The notes under the pieces were generated by a model. The model was not told the DNA's origin and ran no database searches. It saw nothing but the letters and a program-made list of their open reading frames with translations. From Eubacterium callanderi (GTDB taxonomy: Bacteria; Bacillota; Clostridia; Eubacteriales; Eubacteriaceae), in assembly GCF_900142645.1 (NCBI RefSeq), contig NZ_FRBP01000007.1, forward strand, positions 88,662-152,661: a stretch of 64,000 nucleotides of DNA, in the 5' to 3' direction. The position numbers were made by a program, and so were the translations under genes. Shown here piece after piece: positions 8,324 through 17,296 of this stretch; positions within the stretch are counted from its first letter, which is position 1, and each line of letters opens with the position of its first letter.

Positions 8324-8540
8324 TGGTTCTGTATCCAATAACGGCTGAAACGTATCGAAAACGGCATCCCTTAAGAAAAGCGTGCTTTTATATTATAAGA
8401 AAATCTATCATAAAAAACCATTGACTCCCTGACTGGGGTGATGGCCATGCGCTTCTCGGACGCCTGCAAAAAAGTCTCTGTCTTAAAAGACCGCAGTCTC
8501 TCCTTCCCAGTCAAAATTTCAGGTAAAATCCTTTAAAAAA
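8324..8540. other. Gene-free interval with a possible 31-codon ORF
   Basis: No recognised gene or RNA lies here. The only open frame of note is 8441-8536 on the plus strand (starts MAMRFSDACK, ends SGKIL), which is preceded by a weak GGGGTG and ends 4 bp before the hairpin at 8541-8571. No good promoter is seen ahead of it, so it is left unassigned. Confidence 0.25.
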
Positions 8541-8571
8541 GGGCCATGTTTAGAATGCCTAAACATGGCCC
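8541..8571. terminator. Strong bidirectional terminator
   Basis: A perfect 13-bp stem GGGCCATGTTTAG / CTAAACATGGCCC with a 5-base loop, preceded by six A and followed by six T. On the minus strand it ends the phage-like operon finishing at 8593. Confidence 0.9.
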
Positions 8572-8592
8572 TTTTTTCATATCAAGCTTATT

Positions 8593-9309
8593 TTACGCCG
8601 CTTCCAGCGCCGCCTCACCCGCAGGAGTGATGGTAAAGCCAATGGGCAGCCAGCCGCCTGCTGCGATGCCGTCAATGTCATGAATGACCGGCAGACTCAG
8701 GGCATGCCCCTCATAATAATAGGGCAGGGGACCCGTATACCGCCTCTGGATGCGCCCCTCCTCCACCAGCTGAGCCAGGGCTTCAAAGGTCTCCTTATTC
8801 CATCCAGACCAGAAGTACACGGGCTGGCCGCCGCCAACGGCTTCAAACACCAGGCTGCAATCGCCCTGATAATCGTACCCATAGCGGTCAAAGTTGCGCT
8901 CCATATCCGTAAAGGTTGCGCCGCCGTTGCTGTGATAGCGGTGGATACACTTGAGCAGCTCCTCCTTTAAATCAAATTCCGGTTTCATAAAATCCAGAAG
9001 GATCTCGTCAAACCAGAGGCGGTAAGCTTCCTTTTCCGTAATATAATGGGCAATGTCGTTGATGATTGCCAGGGCCTCGTGGCAGGGAACTCCCAGCACC
9101 TTCCGCATCTTTCTGGTGTCCGGCCCCACCGGCACCATCAGCATCTGCTGCCCCTTACAGAGGCGGCGGACCAGCGCGTCATTACATTTATAGCCAAAAC
9201 GACCTGTAAAATCTTTTGGAATAAAATAGACCTGCCCATCCTTTAAGGCAACTGTCTGAACCCCAAGCTCCGGATGGGTGTAAAATTTTGTTTTTTCGGA
9301 ATACATCAA
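8593..9309 (-). CDS. Hypothetical protein with BRO-N-like N-terminus
   Basis: A 238-residue protein. Residues about 15-115 (VQTVALKDGQVYFIPKDFTGRFGYKCNDALVRRLC) faintly recall the BRO-N/antirepressor fold, in which a short sheet is followed by a D-V-A-x-x-L-G-Y-like helix; the C-terminal half (about 125-238) is not recognised. It is the last gene of a three-gene minus-strand operon behind a Cro-like DUF739 protein, which makes a phage antirepressor-like origin plausible but not shown. Start could be either of the two adjacent ATG codons. Confidence 0.6.
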   Translation of the reverse strand: MMYSEKTKFYTHPELGVQTVALKDGQVYFIPKDFTGRFGYKCNDALVRRLCKGQQMLMVPVGPDTRKMRKVLGVPCHEALAIINDIAHYITEKEAYRLWFDEILLDFMKPEFDLKEELLKCIHRYHSNGGATFTDMERNFDRYGYDYQGDCSLVFEAVGGGQPVYFWSGWNKETFEALAQLVEEGRIQRRYTGPLPYYYEGHALSLPVIHDIDGIAAGGWLPIGFTITPAGEAALEAA

Positions 9310-9546
9310 TTATTTCCCCCTTTTCTCATCATTCATATTTTTATTTTTCTTTTCATAATAGCGCCGGTTCGTCTGGGCCGTTTCGGTTTCCAGCGCGTCC
9401 CGGATTTCCTCGTCCACCTGTCTGGCCGTCTGACGGCTCATTCTGGCAAAGCATTCCTTCTGTGGGATAACTCTGGACAGGGCCCGGCAGTTATTGCCAA
9501 AGCGCTCGTCAAAATTTCCACAGAGCCTGTAATCACATTTTTTCAA
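9310..9546 (-). CDS. Small Cys-containing, charged protein of phage-like operon
   Basis: The TTG at 9546 is chosen: it follows GAGG by 6 bases and overlaps the preceding gene by only 14 bp, whereas the upstream ATG at 9606 would overlap by 74 bp. The 78-residue product begins MKKCDYRLCGNFDERFGNNC, a CxxxxC plus C pattern that could bind metal, followed by a very charged helix (QVDEEIRDALETETAQTNRRYYEKK). The function is unknown. It ends directly before the BRO-N-like gene. Confidence 0.55.
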   Translation of the reverse strand: MKKCDYRLCGNFDERFGNNCRALSRVIPQKECFARMSRQTARQVDEEIRDALETETAQTNRRYYEKKNKNMNDEKRGK

Positions 9547-9775
9547 TTTGACCTCTTTTATCGTTTTCAATTCTAAAAAAATAATCGGATATTTTTTCAT
9601 GGTCAATGTTTAACAGCATAACCGCACGGTCGATTTCCTCCTTTCTGAACGGGGTCTTATTCTCAATCCGGCTGATCAAGACAGCTTCGGCCATCTGCAT
9701 CTCAACGGCAAAAACACGTTTATCCCAAAAGACTTCAAGCACTCTTTCCAATAATCGGTCGTAATTAAAACACAT
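9533..9775 (-). CDS. DUF739 family Cro-like DNA-binding protein
   Basis: An 80-residue protein matching the DUF739 pattern: FNYDRLLERVLEVFWDKRVFA, then a second helix pair ending EIDRAVMLLNI and the closing EKISDYFF. The family is a phage Cro-like HTH. It is divergent from the XRE regulator at 9981 across a very AT-rich 205-bp spacer, the classic arrangement of a lysogeny switch. The start at 9775 has GGGGAG 4 bases ahead. Confidence 0.75.
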   Translation of the reverse strand: MCFNYDRLLERVLEVFWDKRVFAVEMQMAEAVLISRIENKTPFRKEEIDRAVMLLNIDHEKISDYFFRIENDKRGQIEKM

Positions 9776-9980
9776 GACGCTCCCCAGATTCTTTAGTTTT
9801 AATAAATTTTATTATATAATAACACATTTTATTTATGAATACAATAATAATTTCATTTTTTTTCTAATTTTATTTTATTTGATGTATTTTGTTAGAAAAT
9901 AGCATATAATAAACGAACGGGGTACCGTAATCAAAAACGATATGTCTGTAACTAAACCATCGACATTGGGAGAAGACCTT
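9776..9980. promoter_or_regulatory. AT-rich divergent control region of Cro-like/XRE pair
   Basis: About 115 bp from 9790 are nearly pure A/T. TATAAT at 9905-9910 serves the XRE side, and a TTATTATATAAT stretch near 9813-9825 could serve the minus-strand side. No clear operator palindrome was found by eye. Confidence 0.5.
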
Positions 9981-10331
9981 ATGAAGCAAACCATCGGCCA
10001 GCGCATCCGGCTGGCTTTAGAAATAAACCATATGCGGCAGAGCGACCTGTCCAAAAAAACCGGGATCAGTCCCTCTGCCATCAACCAGTATATTTCGGGC
10101 AATTTTGAGCCCAAGCAGAATAATATTTATCTGCTGGCAAAGGCCTTAAACGTCAATGAAGCCTGGCTCATGGGCTATGATGTCAGTATCGAGCGCAGCG
10201 ATAACAGCGCCCCGCTCATTACCGAGCAGGAGGTTGCCCTCCTGAAGCTTTTTCGGAAGCTCAGCGAGACTGGGCAGGACGAGGCGCTGAAGCGGGTGGA
10301 GGAGCTTTCAGAGCTGTCCCGGTATGTATAA
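9981..10331 (+). CDS. XRE-family HTH transcriptional regulator
   Basis: A 116-residue repressor-like protein: HTH at residues about 4-60 (IGQRIRLALEINHMRQSDLSKKTGISPSAINQYISG) with the LAKALNVNEAWLMGYD continuation typical of CI-like and SinR-like proteins, then a short acidic helix. No peptidase domain is present, so it is not a LexA-type cleavable repressor. ATG 9981 follows GGGAGA; an in-frame ATG at 9942 lacks a ribosome site. It is probably the partner of the divergent Cro-like gene. Confidence 0.85.
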   Translation: MKQTIGQRIRLALEINHMRQSDLSKKTGISPSAINQYISGNFEPKQNNIYLLAKALNVNEAWLMGYDVSIERSDNSAPLITEQEVALLKLFRKLSETGQDEALKRVEELSELSRYV

Positions 10332-10368
10332 ATCCTTCTTCCCATTTGCTGCGGATGAACCAAAGCTG

Positions 10369-11340
10369 CTATTCCACGGTTAAAACCACCTTTCCGCCTT
10401 TTCCTTCCCTGACGTCACGGTGTGCCTGTTCCGCCTGGCAGAGAGGCAGTTCTTTTCCGATAATCGTATGGAGCCCTGTCTCCATGGCCGCTGACAGTGT
10501 GTACATATTGGCAATATAATCCTCCTGGGGCATATTGCCAATGTTCATTCCCATCACCACTGCATCCTTGGTCATGGCCGAACGCGGGTCAAACTCAAGG
10601 GTTCCATGATTCCCTACAATTACTACCCGGCCATATTTTGCCAAAAGCTCCATATCCTTCATCAAATTTATATTTGCGACCATTTCAATAATTACGTCCG
10701 GCCCATGTTCACCAGTCTCCTGTTTTACAGCCTCCAAATAACCTGGACTCCTATGGTTAAATGCCCGGTGTGCGCCCAGCTTTTCAATCAGCGTCATGCC
10801 TTCAGGATCACCAGCAGTTCCCATGACAAAAGTCCCGGTTCTTCTGGCAAGCTGTACAGCCAGAGAGCCTACGCCGCCGCTTGCGCCATGGATAAAAACT
10901 GTTTCACCTGGTTTTATTTTTGCCTTTGAGTATAAAGCGTAAGTTGCCGCAAGCCCCGGTGTGCCAAGGGCTGCGCCCTCTGAGAAAGAAAGATTCTGGG
11001 GTAAATATCGGACTGCGTCAGCATCACAAACGGTATAATCTGCATAGGTACCCGTATTGCGGCGGGCCAGTGCCGCCGCTACAAACACGCGGTCGCCCTT
11101 CTTTAAATGCTCTACGCCATCGCCCACCGCGTCCACGATTCCAGAGCCGTCATTTCCGGGGGTGTAGGGAAGAGCGGGAAGCGCCGTATAGTGTCCTGAC
11201 CGAATATAAGTCTCTACAGGATTCACCCCTGCTGCCTTTATCTTCACACGCACCTCGCCTGCCGCCGGTGTTGGCGTCTCTGTTTCCTGATACTTCAATA
11301 CTTCTTCATCACCAAAGGATGATACAATAATTGCTTTCAT
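10369..11340 (-). CDS. NADPH:quinone oxidoreductase-like MDR protein (zeta-crystallin type)
   Basis: A 323-residue medium-chain reductase: GroES-like domain (residues 1-115, PAAGEVRVKIKAAGVNPVETYIRSG), then a Rossmann domain with HGASGGVGSLAVQLARRTG. The zinc-ligand cysteines of alcohol dehydrogenases are missing, as in quinone oxidoreductases and enoyl reductases. It reduces an alpha,beta-unsaturated carbonyl or quinone with NADPH; the substrate is unknown. It is monocistronic with a GGAGG site and is not obviously linked to its neighbours. Confidence 0.85.
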   Translation of the reverse strand: MKAIIVSSFGDEEVLKYQETETPTPAAGEVRVKIKAAGVNPVETYIRSGHYTALPALPYTPGNDGSGIVDAVGDGVEHLKKGDRVFVAAALARRNTGTYADYTVCDADAVRYLPQNLSFSEGAALGTPGLAATYALYSKAKIKPGETVFIHGASGGVGSLAVQLARRTGTFVMGTAGDPEGMTLIEKLGAHRAFNHRSPGYLEAVKQETGEHGPDVIIEMVANINLMKDMELLAKYGRVVIVGNHGTLEFDPRSAMTKDAVVMGMNIGNMPQEDYIANMYTLSAAMETGLHTIIGKELPLCQAEQAHRDVREGKGGKVVLTVE

Positions 11341-11468
11341 CTTTACCTCCGTCAGCCGTCCAAAATAAAATTCAGAACGCCCGAATAAGTTATTTTTCTA
11401 ATGACTATATACCACAAAAATCAGAAAATCGACTGACGGAGAAATGGTTTAAATAATTTGTTAAACAA

Positions 11469-11504
11469 AAAGGCGGATTCCGTCATTAAATGGAATCCGC
11501 CTTT
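11469..11504 (-). terminator. Terminator of the BCCT transporter transcript
   Basis: Stem AAAGGCGGATTCC / GGAATCCGCCTTT with a 10-base loop. Read on the minus strand it is followed by TTTTTG, downstream of the gene ending at 11609. Confidence 0.85.
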
Positions 11505-11608
11505 AAAGCTGAACTGCTCAGTTTATTCTATTTCCTCGTTTTCTTCCTCCTTACTTAAAGATATTGTTGAGCGAAACCGTATCACGAACCTGCCGCTGCT
11601 TGAAGCGG

Positions 11609-13203
11609 TCATTCGATTTTCGTTGTACGAGCAGCTTCCTCCATCTCCTCAATATAAGTCGCGTCGTACTTATCCCTATGCAGGATAAACTTCACCCCGG
11701 CAATGAGCACGATGAGGGTAAAAATGACCGCGGGGAAGCCCAGAGCCACAATAACCTGGTTAAGGGCGTCGTATCCGCCCACAAAGAGCAGCACCATGGT
11801 CAGCACGCCCATGAAAATGGCGACTGCGGCGTTTAAGGCTTTGGGGATTTTGGTCAGAGAGATGTCGGTCGAGTTTTTTTCATCAGGAGCATGGGAAAGG
11901 AGTAGGCCACAGAATCGGAGAAGGTGATAAAGGTCATCATGGCCACGATGATAAACACCCACTTCATGATCTGTCCCAGGGGGAGGGTATCCAGAAAAGC
12001 AAAGGTTGCGATGCCGTCGCCGAACTGCTGCATCTGGGCAAAGAGATCACTGCCGTTTAAAATGCCCAGCATGGCGTTTCCGCCAAAGGCGGCGTACCAG
12101 GTAAACACCACGGTGCAGGGCAGCAGGCAGTTGACGAGCAGGAACTGGCGCAGGGTACGCCCGTAGGCGATGCTGACATAGAAAAGCGCCTGCATGAGGG
12201 CCGGGACCAGATTCCAGGCATAGTAGAACATGGAATTGCTGTTCTGCCAGCCGGTCTGATAGATGGGATCGCCAAAGGAGATCATGGGGATAAAGTCTCT
12301 GACAAACTCGCCGAGGGCGGTAAAAAGCAGGTTAAAGGTATCGTTCACGCTCGTCGTAAACAGGACAAAAATAAGGATTACCGCATAGCAGACCGCGTTG
12401 ACATTGCTCAGCCGTCCCATAAGCTTATGGGCGCCGGAGGTGGCGAAAATGACCGTAGCGACTGTGTAGATGACAATCAAAACCACCTCAAAGCTGGGCG
12501 TCTCGGTCATACCCGCCACTGTGCCGATGCCCGCGTTCAACTGGATAACCGCAAGACCCATATTGGTCCCGCAGACAATCAGGCAGACCACCATAAGGAT
12601 ATTGGCGATATTCCCAATCCAGGTTTTGGATTTATCCCCGATGAGTGGAAAGAGGGTAGAGCTCCCCCGCAGATCCCGCTTTCCGTTATAGTAGACCAGA
12701 GCCAGGATCATGGCAAAGAAGACCATGAGAAAATAGGATGGTATGCCGTAATGCAGAAAGCAGTATTTCAAGCTTGGGATAACCGCCTCCGGGCTCCCCG
12801 GCGCAACGTGCAGAAATTCCGGCGGGTTCATAAAGGCGTTAACCGGGCCGGACACACCGTAGAAGCAGATACCGACAGCGATGGTGCCGGTGAGGGACAG
12901 GGTGCACCAGGTAAAGAGGCTGAAGCTGGGCTTTGCCTTTTTTCCGCCGAGGCGGATATTCCCGTATTTGCTGAAGATGAGCCAGAAACAGACAATGGTG
13001 ATGGCGCACACGCAGACGATGTACAGCCATTTAAAATGCGCCATAATCCATTCCACACAGGCGCTCAGCCCTGTCTCGAACTGTGCGGGAAAGACCGCAC
13101 CGGCCAGAACGACCAGAAGGAGGCAGATCCCCCCGGGGATGAGCACCCGCTTATCAACCTCCTGCCAAACGCTTTTACCTTTTTCTTTATTTTTACCTTC
13201 CAT
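11609..13203 (-). pseudogene. BCCT-family betaine/carnitine/choline transporter, frameshifted at A7 run
   Basis: The first 443 codons (13203 to about 11875) encode most of a BCCT transporter with about ten helices, including the family region SMFYYAWNLVPALMQALFYVSIAYGRTLRQF. The frame then stops within a few codons, while the -1 frame continues at once with helices 11-12 (KIPKALNAAVAIFMGVLTMVLLFVGG...) to a normal end at 11609. Joined, the product is about 530 residues, the family's usual length. The break falls in seven consecutive A (minus strand, 11880-11874); eight would restore the frame. It is either a recent null mutation, an assembly error, phase variation or slippage. It follows the sigma-54 MttB operon across a repeat. 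Confidence 0.75.
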
Positions 13204-13249
13204 GTTCTTCTCCTCTTTTCTCAAAACCCTCTTAAAACCATTTGGACTG

Positions 13250-13540
13250 GAGGAGGCCCTTTATACCAAAGGACCTCTCAGCGTGTCAAAGAAGTGGCGT
13301 ATCCCGAGACTGTGCCTTTTATCCAGATAAGAAAAAAGGTCCAGGCGCTGTGGATAACGGCCAGGAATCGTGCTGCATGATAGGAACAGCCGGACACTGG
13401 TGAAATTAAGGATCAACTTTAGTAAAGAAGCTATCCGTTAAAGGTGGTTCCCGCAGGCCGCTTTTTTCTTTCTTAGGTAAAAGGCTTCGTCTCTCAGGTT
13501 TTTGACAATCTGGGAGGCCCTTATATCGAAGGACCTCTGA
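13250..13540. repeat. MITE-like intergenic repeat, copy A
   Basis: The core at 13279-13468 (190 bp) matches 59264-59074 on the other strand. By eye the first block (13279-13371) is about 87% identical and the last block (13417-13468) about 80%, with a diverged centre. The left margin has a hairpin GAGGCCCTTT / AAAGGACCTC followed by CAGCGTGTCAAA. An inverted, diverged version of the same hairpin-plus-motif lies at about 13460-13535 (ATTGTCAAAAA, CCTTTTACC, AAGAAAGAAAAAAGC). This gives imperfect terminal inverted repeats. No protein is encoded. Confidence 0.7.
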
Positions 13541-13574
13541 CCCCAGTCTGAAGCGTTTTATTTTTCTATATGAC

Positions 13575-14978
13575 TTAATACCAGTGTTCCTTTGGAATGT
13601 ATTTTTCAACCAAGGCCTTCTGGTCCTTATCCATTTCGGGCATCACATATTCCTCCAGACGTTTCTGGTACGCTGCCTTTGTCCGGCTTTTGACAATCGG
13701 TTTTCCGGCAGCGATCCAGTTGCCGTGGGACAGCCGGTTGCAGATCTCGGGCATAAAGTAGTCCCTGCGGTACAGTCTTGTGGTTCTTCCCAGAAAATCG
13801 CCGCCCGGGCCGGCCTTCTGTATTTTATCAAGCTGCAGTGTTTCCTCGGTCACCTCATAGCCGCGGACAAAGCGTTCGATGGACTGGATCATTTCCTCAT
13901 CATAGATGTACTTGTCATAGCTGATGGTATTGACCGAGTCCAGCATGCCGCAGGACAGGAGCATGACGTCCACGCCGGACATGATGGCTGCGTAACCGCT
14001 GTTAAAGGATTCGACGCCGGCCTGGATGTCCATATCCTTGGCGTCATTCATGAGACCGCCGGTGCGCACAGGCATGCCGTAAAAGTTTGCCAGAGCCTTG
14101 GCGGTCTGGAAGATGAGCGACTGTTCTGGACTGCCCATGGTGCCGACCGTATACCGCAGGTCTGAGCCAAGCCCCTGGAGTCCGTAGACCACCGGAACGC
14201 CCGGGTTGATGAGCTGTGTCAGCACAACGCCGGCCAGAATTTCGGTGTTTGCCACCAGAATATGCCCGGCGAGGGTATCCGGAACCGTCAGGCCGCTCAT
14301 GCCTGCCGAGGTCACAAAGGTTGCCTGTCCTTCTGAGGCGTATTTCATCAGGCCTTCACACATGGCTTGTGAATAGTGAAAGGGCGAGGCCACGTTGATG
14401 AGCCCGGACACCACACAGCGCTTGTCGGAATCGTCCATGCCGTAGAAACGGCGGACCATATTCAGGCAGTCTGTGGCGCTTTTCTTTCCGTCTACCATGC
14501 CCATGAGGGGCTTGTCAAGGTACATGAGGGTGGCCGCCATGGCGTAATTGCTCCGTTCCTCGGGCTTGATCTGGGGCATATCCATGTTGTTGGGATTTCC
14601 GATGGTCACCACCCTGCTGCTCTGGTCCAGTTTTGCGAAGTTGGCGAAATCCAGCGGCGTAGGAAAATGATAGTCGTCATCCTCATAGACGTACATGGGG
14701 CCATAGCTGGAGGCATAGATGGGCTTGCCGCCGCCAAGGGTCAGGGTGTTCTTCCGGCCGTGCCATTCGTAGGTTTTGGGAATGGTCCTGAGGGCCTCGT
14801 TCAGCATTTTTTCTTCAATAAAAACCGTCTCGCCGTCCACACGCGCGCCGTGCTTTTTAAAAACTTCCAGGGCTTCATCGCAGTAGAAGACAACGCCAGT
14901 TTCTTTCAGAAGCCTCAGGGAATGGGCGTGGATGAGCTCCAGCTCTTCTTTTGGCGCAAAATTGTATTCTTGTTTCAT
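13575..14978 (-). CDS. MttB-family methyltransferase (non-pyrrolysine), paralogue 1
   Basis: A 467-residue member of the trimethylamine methyltransferase superfamily, with no in-frame amber codon and so no pyrrolysine. Family hallmarks: N-terminal ELELIHAHSLRLLKETGV, the central TVPDTLAGHILVANTEILAGVVLTQLINPGVPVVYG, and C-terminal IQKAGPGGDFLGRTTRLYRRDYFMPEI. Non-Pyl relatives such as MtgB, MtpB and MtcB demethylate quaternary amines and pass the methyl group to a corrinoid protein. The substrate here is unknown and no corrinoid protein gene is nearby. It is the last methyltransferase gene of the sigma-54 operon, 14 bp after the MFS gene. Confidence 0.85.
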   Translation of the reverse strand: MKQEYNFAPKEELELIHAHSLRLLKETGVVFYCDEALEVFKKHGARVDGETVFIEEKMLNEALRTIPKTYEWHGRKNTLTLGGGKPIYASSYGPMYVYEDDDYHFPTPLDFANFAKLDQSSRVVTIGNPNNMDMPQIKPEERSNYAMAATLMYLDKPLMGMVDGKKSATDCLNMVRRFYGMDDSDKRCVVSGLINVASPFHYSQAMCEGLMKYASEGQATFVTSAGMSGLTVPDTLAGHILVANTEILAGVVLTQLINPGVPVVYGLQGLGSDLRYTVGTMGSPEQSLIFQTAKALANFYGMPVRTGGLMNDAKDMDIQAGVESFNSGYAAIMSGVDVMLLSCGMLDSVNTISYDKYIYDEEMIQSIERFVRGYEVTEETLQLDKIQKAGPGGDFLGRTTRLYRRDYFMPEICNRLSHGNWIAAGKPIVKSRTKAAYQKRLEEYVMPEMDKDQKALVEKYIPKEHWY

Positions 14979-14992
14979 GATTTCCTCCTCAA

Positions 14993-16333
14993 TTATTCTG
15001 CGTCAGCAACTGTTTCTGCTGCTGGCTGTTTTGTTTTATTTTTTGCCTGTAATTTTTTAGAATAGGCCAGTGTAATGACGGCTGTGATAATCCCCAGAAT
15101 ACCGCAGCCAATGGCCCAGTACCAGATAAAATCATAGCCCGCGCTGCCGTAGGCGTCCAGCCAGGAGCCTGCCAGCTTGGCAAAATAAATATCCGGCGTG
15201 TAGCAGATCAGAGAGATGATCCCAGTCGCCACACCGGTGAGTGACAGCGGAATCCCGACCTCGCTCAGGGTTGCGAAATAAATGCCGCGCATGCCAGTGT
15301 AGACTGTGGCGAACACGAAGGTGACGACAATGCACAGCATGGTCGCGTCCTTTGTCAGAATCATGACCACTGCCATGACGGTCGCCAGCACCAGGTATAT
15401 GCCCAGGGTTTTTACCTTTGAGCCGATCTTATCTGCGATGAAGCCAATGGCCAGGGTGGAAAGCCCGGCGATAATATAGTTGCGGATAACCGCAAAATTG
15501 CTGGCCTGGGTCTCTGAAATGCCGAGAATATTCGTGGTGTATGTCCCAAGATAACCCGCGCCGGCAGAGGTAAAGGAAAAACAGAAGAAAATGAGCAGGG
15601 CCAGCAGCCAGGTGCCCGGCATTTTTAAAACCGTGGTGATGCTCTTCATGCTGAAGCCCTCCTGAACCACCTCATTGCTCTCTTCAGCGCCGGTGATCTT
15701 CCGCGGCACAAGGATAAAAATCAAAATTCCCAGAACGATGAACAGCGCGCCGTTGAAGAACAGCATGAGCTGCCACTGCTGCCCCAACACCTGCGCGTCC
15801 ACGCCTGTGCCTGAGAAAATGGCTTTGTTTAAAAGGCTTGCGCCAAAGAAGCCGATGGCTGTGCCGACAATGGCCCTTACAAATTCTGACGTGGAGTACA
15901 TTCTGCCCTGCTCGGCGTCTGTCCCCATTTTGCGGACAACCTTCAGATAGGCGGACCAGATAAAAATACTGGTGCCGATGCCGTAAAGAATGTGGATAAT
16001 CATGATCTCCGTGCTGCCGGGCACCATGCCATACCAGAAAGAGGCAAGGCCCATGATGGCCGCGCCGATGACCAGCAGGTTCCGCTCGCTGAATTTATCG
16101 GCCAGAATCCCCCCGATCGGGTAGATCAATACCGAAAAGATACCAAACCACAGGCCAATATCGCCGATAAACTCGTGGGCGTAAGATTCTGAGACAATGG
16201 GCTTAAACTGTGTGAACACGGTGATCATCTGGTCATAGTAGTTATAGCGCAGAAACGGCACATAAACCATAATCCCGCCGAGCAGTGAGACCAGCGTGAG
16301 TACAACCCATCTTTTTTTCCCGGTTACTTTCAT
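14993..16333 (-). CDS. MFS permease, OxlT-like, paralogue 1
   Basis: A 446-residue, 12-helix major facilitator with an extended first loop. Shared features with the MFS proteins at 22805 and 54490 are the N-terminal VPFLRYNYYDQ and the YPIGGILADKFSERNLLV loop 2-3 signature. It probably imports the compound used by the flanking MttB homologues, or exchanges it for a product. It lies between the TIM-barrel isomerase (21 bp) and MttB paralogue 1 (14 bp). Confidence 0.85.
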   Translation of the reverse strand: MKVTGKKRWVVLTLVSLLGGIMVYVPFLRYNYYDQMITVFTQFKPIVSESYAHEFIGDIGLWFGIFSVLIYPIGGILADKFSERNLLVIGAAIMGLASFWYGMVPGSTEIMIIHILYGIGTSIFIWSAYLKVVRKMGTDAEQGRMYSTSEFVRAIVGTAIGFFGASLLNKAIFSGTGVDAQVLGQQWQLMLFFNGALFIVLGILIFILVPRKITGAEESNEVVQEGFSMKSITTVLKMPGTWLLALLIFFCFSFTSAGAGYLGTYTTNILGISETQASNFAVIRNYIIAGLSTLAIGFIADKIGSKVKTLGIYLVLATVMAVVMILTKDATMLCIVVTFVFATVYTGMRGIYFATLSEVGIPLSLTGVATGIISLICYTPDIYFAKLAGSWLDAYGSAGYDFIWYWAIGCGILGIITAVITLAYSKKLQAKNKTKQPAAETVADAE

Positions 16334-16354
16334 ATTATTATCCCCTCTTCCCGC

Positions 16355-17269
16355 TTAGCGTCCGCGGACGCCAAGCTTTAACACATTGCGCAGATAGTTG
16401 ATGCTCTTTTTGCAGGCCTCGATTTCCTTTTCCCTGGCAACCTCCAGGGTATCCTCCCCAATCTCATACTCCACCTCAAAGGTGATTCGGGAAAGCGGCG
16501 CTTCCTCCTTGAGCATTTTCAGGATTTTGGCGCAGTCAATATCCCCATCGCCAATGGCCACACCGATGGAGTGGGTGCCGTCCGGGTCGATGACCAGCTT
16601 GTTGTCGCAGAAGTGGCAGCAGTTTGCGTAAGGCGCCATCTTCTGCGCGCAGGCTTCCGGACCTTCCAGCACACACAGGGAGTTGATGGTGTCCAGACAC
16701 GCCCCGATGTCTGGGTGGTTCAGCTGTTTTACCAGCCAGATAACCTCGTCGGCGTAGGTATCGCAGTGGTTTTCGATGGAAACCTGAAGCCCCAGCTCCT
16801 CCATGAGGGGAATATTCTCCTTAAACTCACGGTAGCGCGCTGCCAGCTGCGACATGACCTCCGGGTGGAAGCAAGTGCCATACAGCGGCTTTGGCCGCTC
16901 GATGTCCAGGCTGAATTTGACCAGATCTGCGCCCATGGCCTTGGCGTTCACCAGGGCGTCATGCACGTTTGAGTTGACACGCGGGTCGCAGGGGGCGTCA
17001 AAGGATACGTTGTATTCCAGATAGAGCCCGTGATCCTCGGCGGCAGCCTTCACCTCTGCCAGATGGGCGGGATCAAGGGTTTCCAGGTCCACATTGGTGA
17101 TGTGGAGGCCGTCCAGCCCCCATTCCACAGCCAGATCCATGAGCTGCATGAGGTTGATGGACTTTTCAAAGGCGTGGGTGTCGTCAAATCCCCAGCTCTC
17201 GCCAAGTCCGCTGAGGTGCAGGGTATAGGTGTGCATGCCTAACTGTAATGGTCGGTCGTTTCGTCTCAT
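16355..17269 (-). CDS. Sugar phosphate isomerase/epimerase (xylose isomerase-like TIM barrel)
   Basis: A 304-residue AP_endonuc_2-fold protein. Metal-site residues are visible in VSIENHCDTYADEV (Glu, His), DIGACLDTINS (Asp), CCHFCDNKLV (His/Asp) and ITFEVEYEIGED (Glu). The family covers isomerases, epimerases and dehydratases acting on sugars, inositols and keto acids. Its presence between MttB and MFS genes suggests the demethylated or starting compound carries a polyol or sugar-like part, but no substrate can be named. It is second in the operon. Confidence 0.8.
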   Translation of the reverse strand: MRRNDRPLQLGMHTYTLHLSGLGESWGFDDTHAFEKSINLMQLMDLAVEWGLDGLHITNVDLETLDPAHLAEVKAAAEDHGLYLEYNVSFDAPCDPRVNSNVHDALVNAKAMGADLVKFSLDIERPKPLYGTCFHPEVMSQLAARYREFKENIPLMEELGLQVSIENHCDTYADEVIWLVKQLNHPDIGACLDTINSLCVLEGPEACAQKMAPYANCCHFCDNKLVIDPDGTHSIGVAIGDGDIDCAKILKMLKEEAPLSRITFEVEYEIGEDTLEVAREKEIEACKKSINYLRNVLKLGVRGR

Positions 17270-17296
17270 TATTTTACTCCTCTTTCTTCTTATCTT

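Noticed and set aside
12427-13380. Open frame of 317 codons antisense to the BCCT gene
   Set aside because: Low-complexity, His/Asp/Gly-rich translation antisense to clear transmembrane coding sequence; no start signals.
13417-13468. GGTGG..CCGCAGG followed by a T-run in both repeat copies, reminiscent of a T-box riboswitch
   Set aside because: In the sense direction neither copy is followed by a gene; both run into the 3' end of an opposing gene. No separate terminator follows the T-box-like word.
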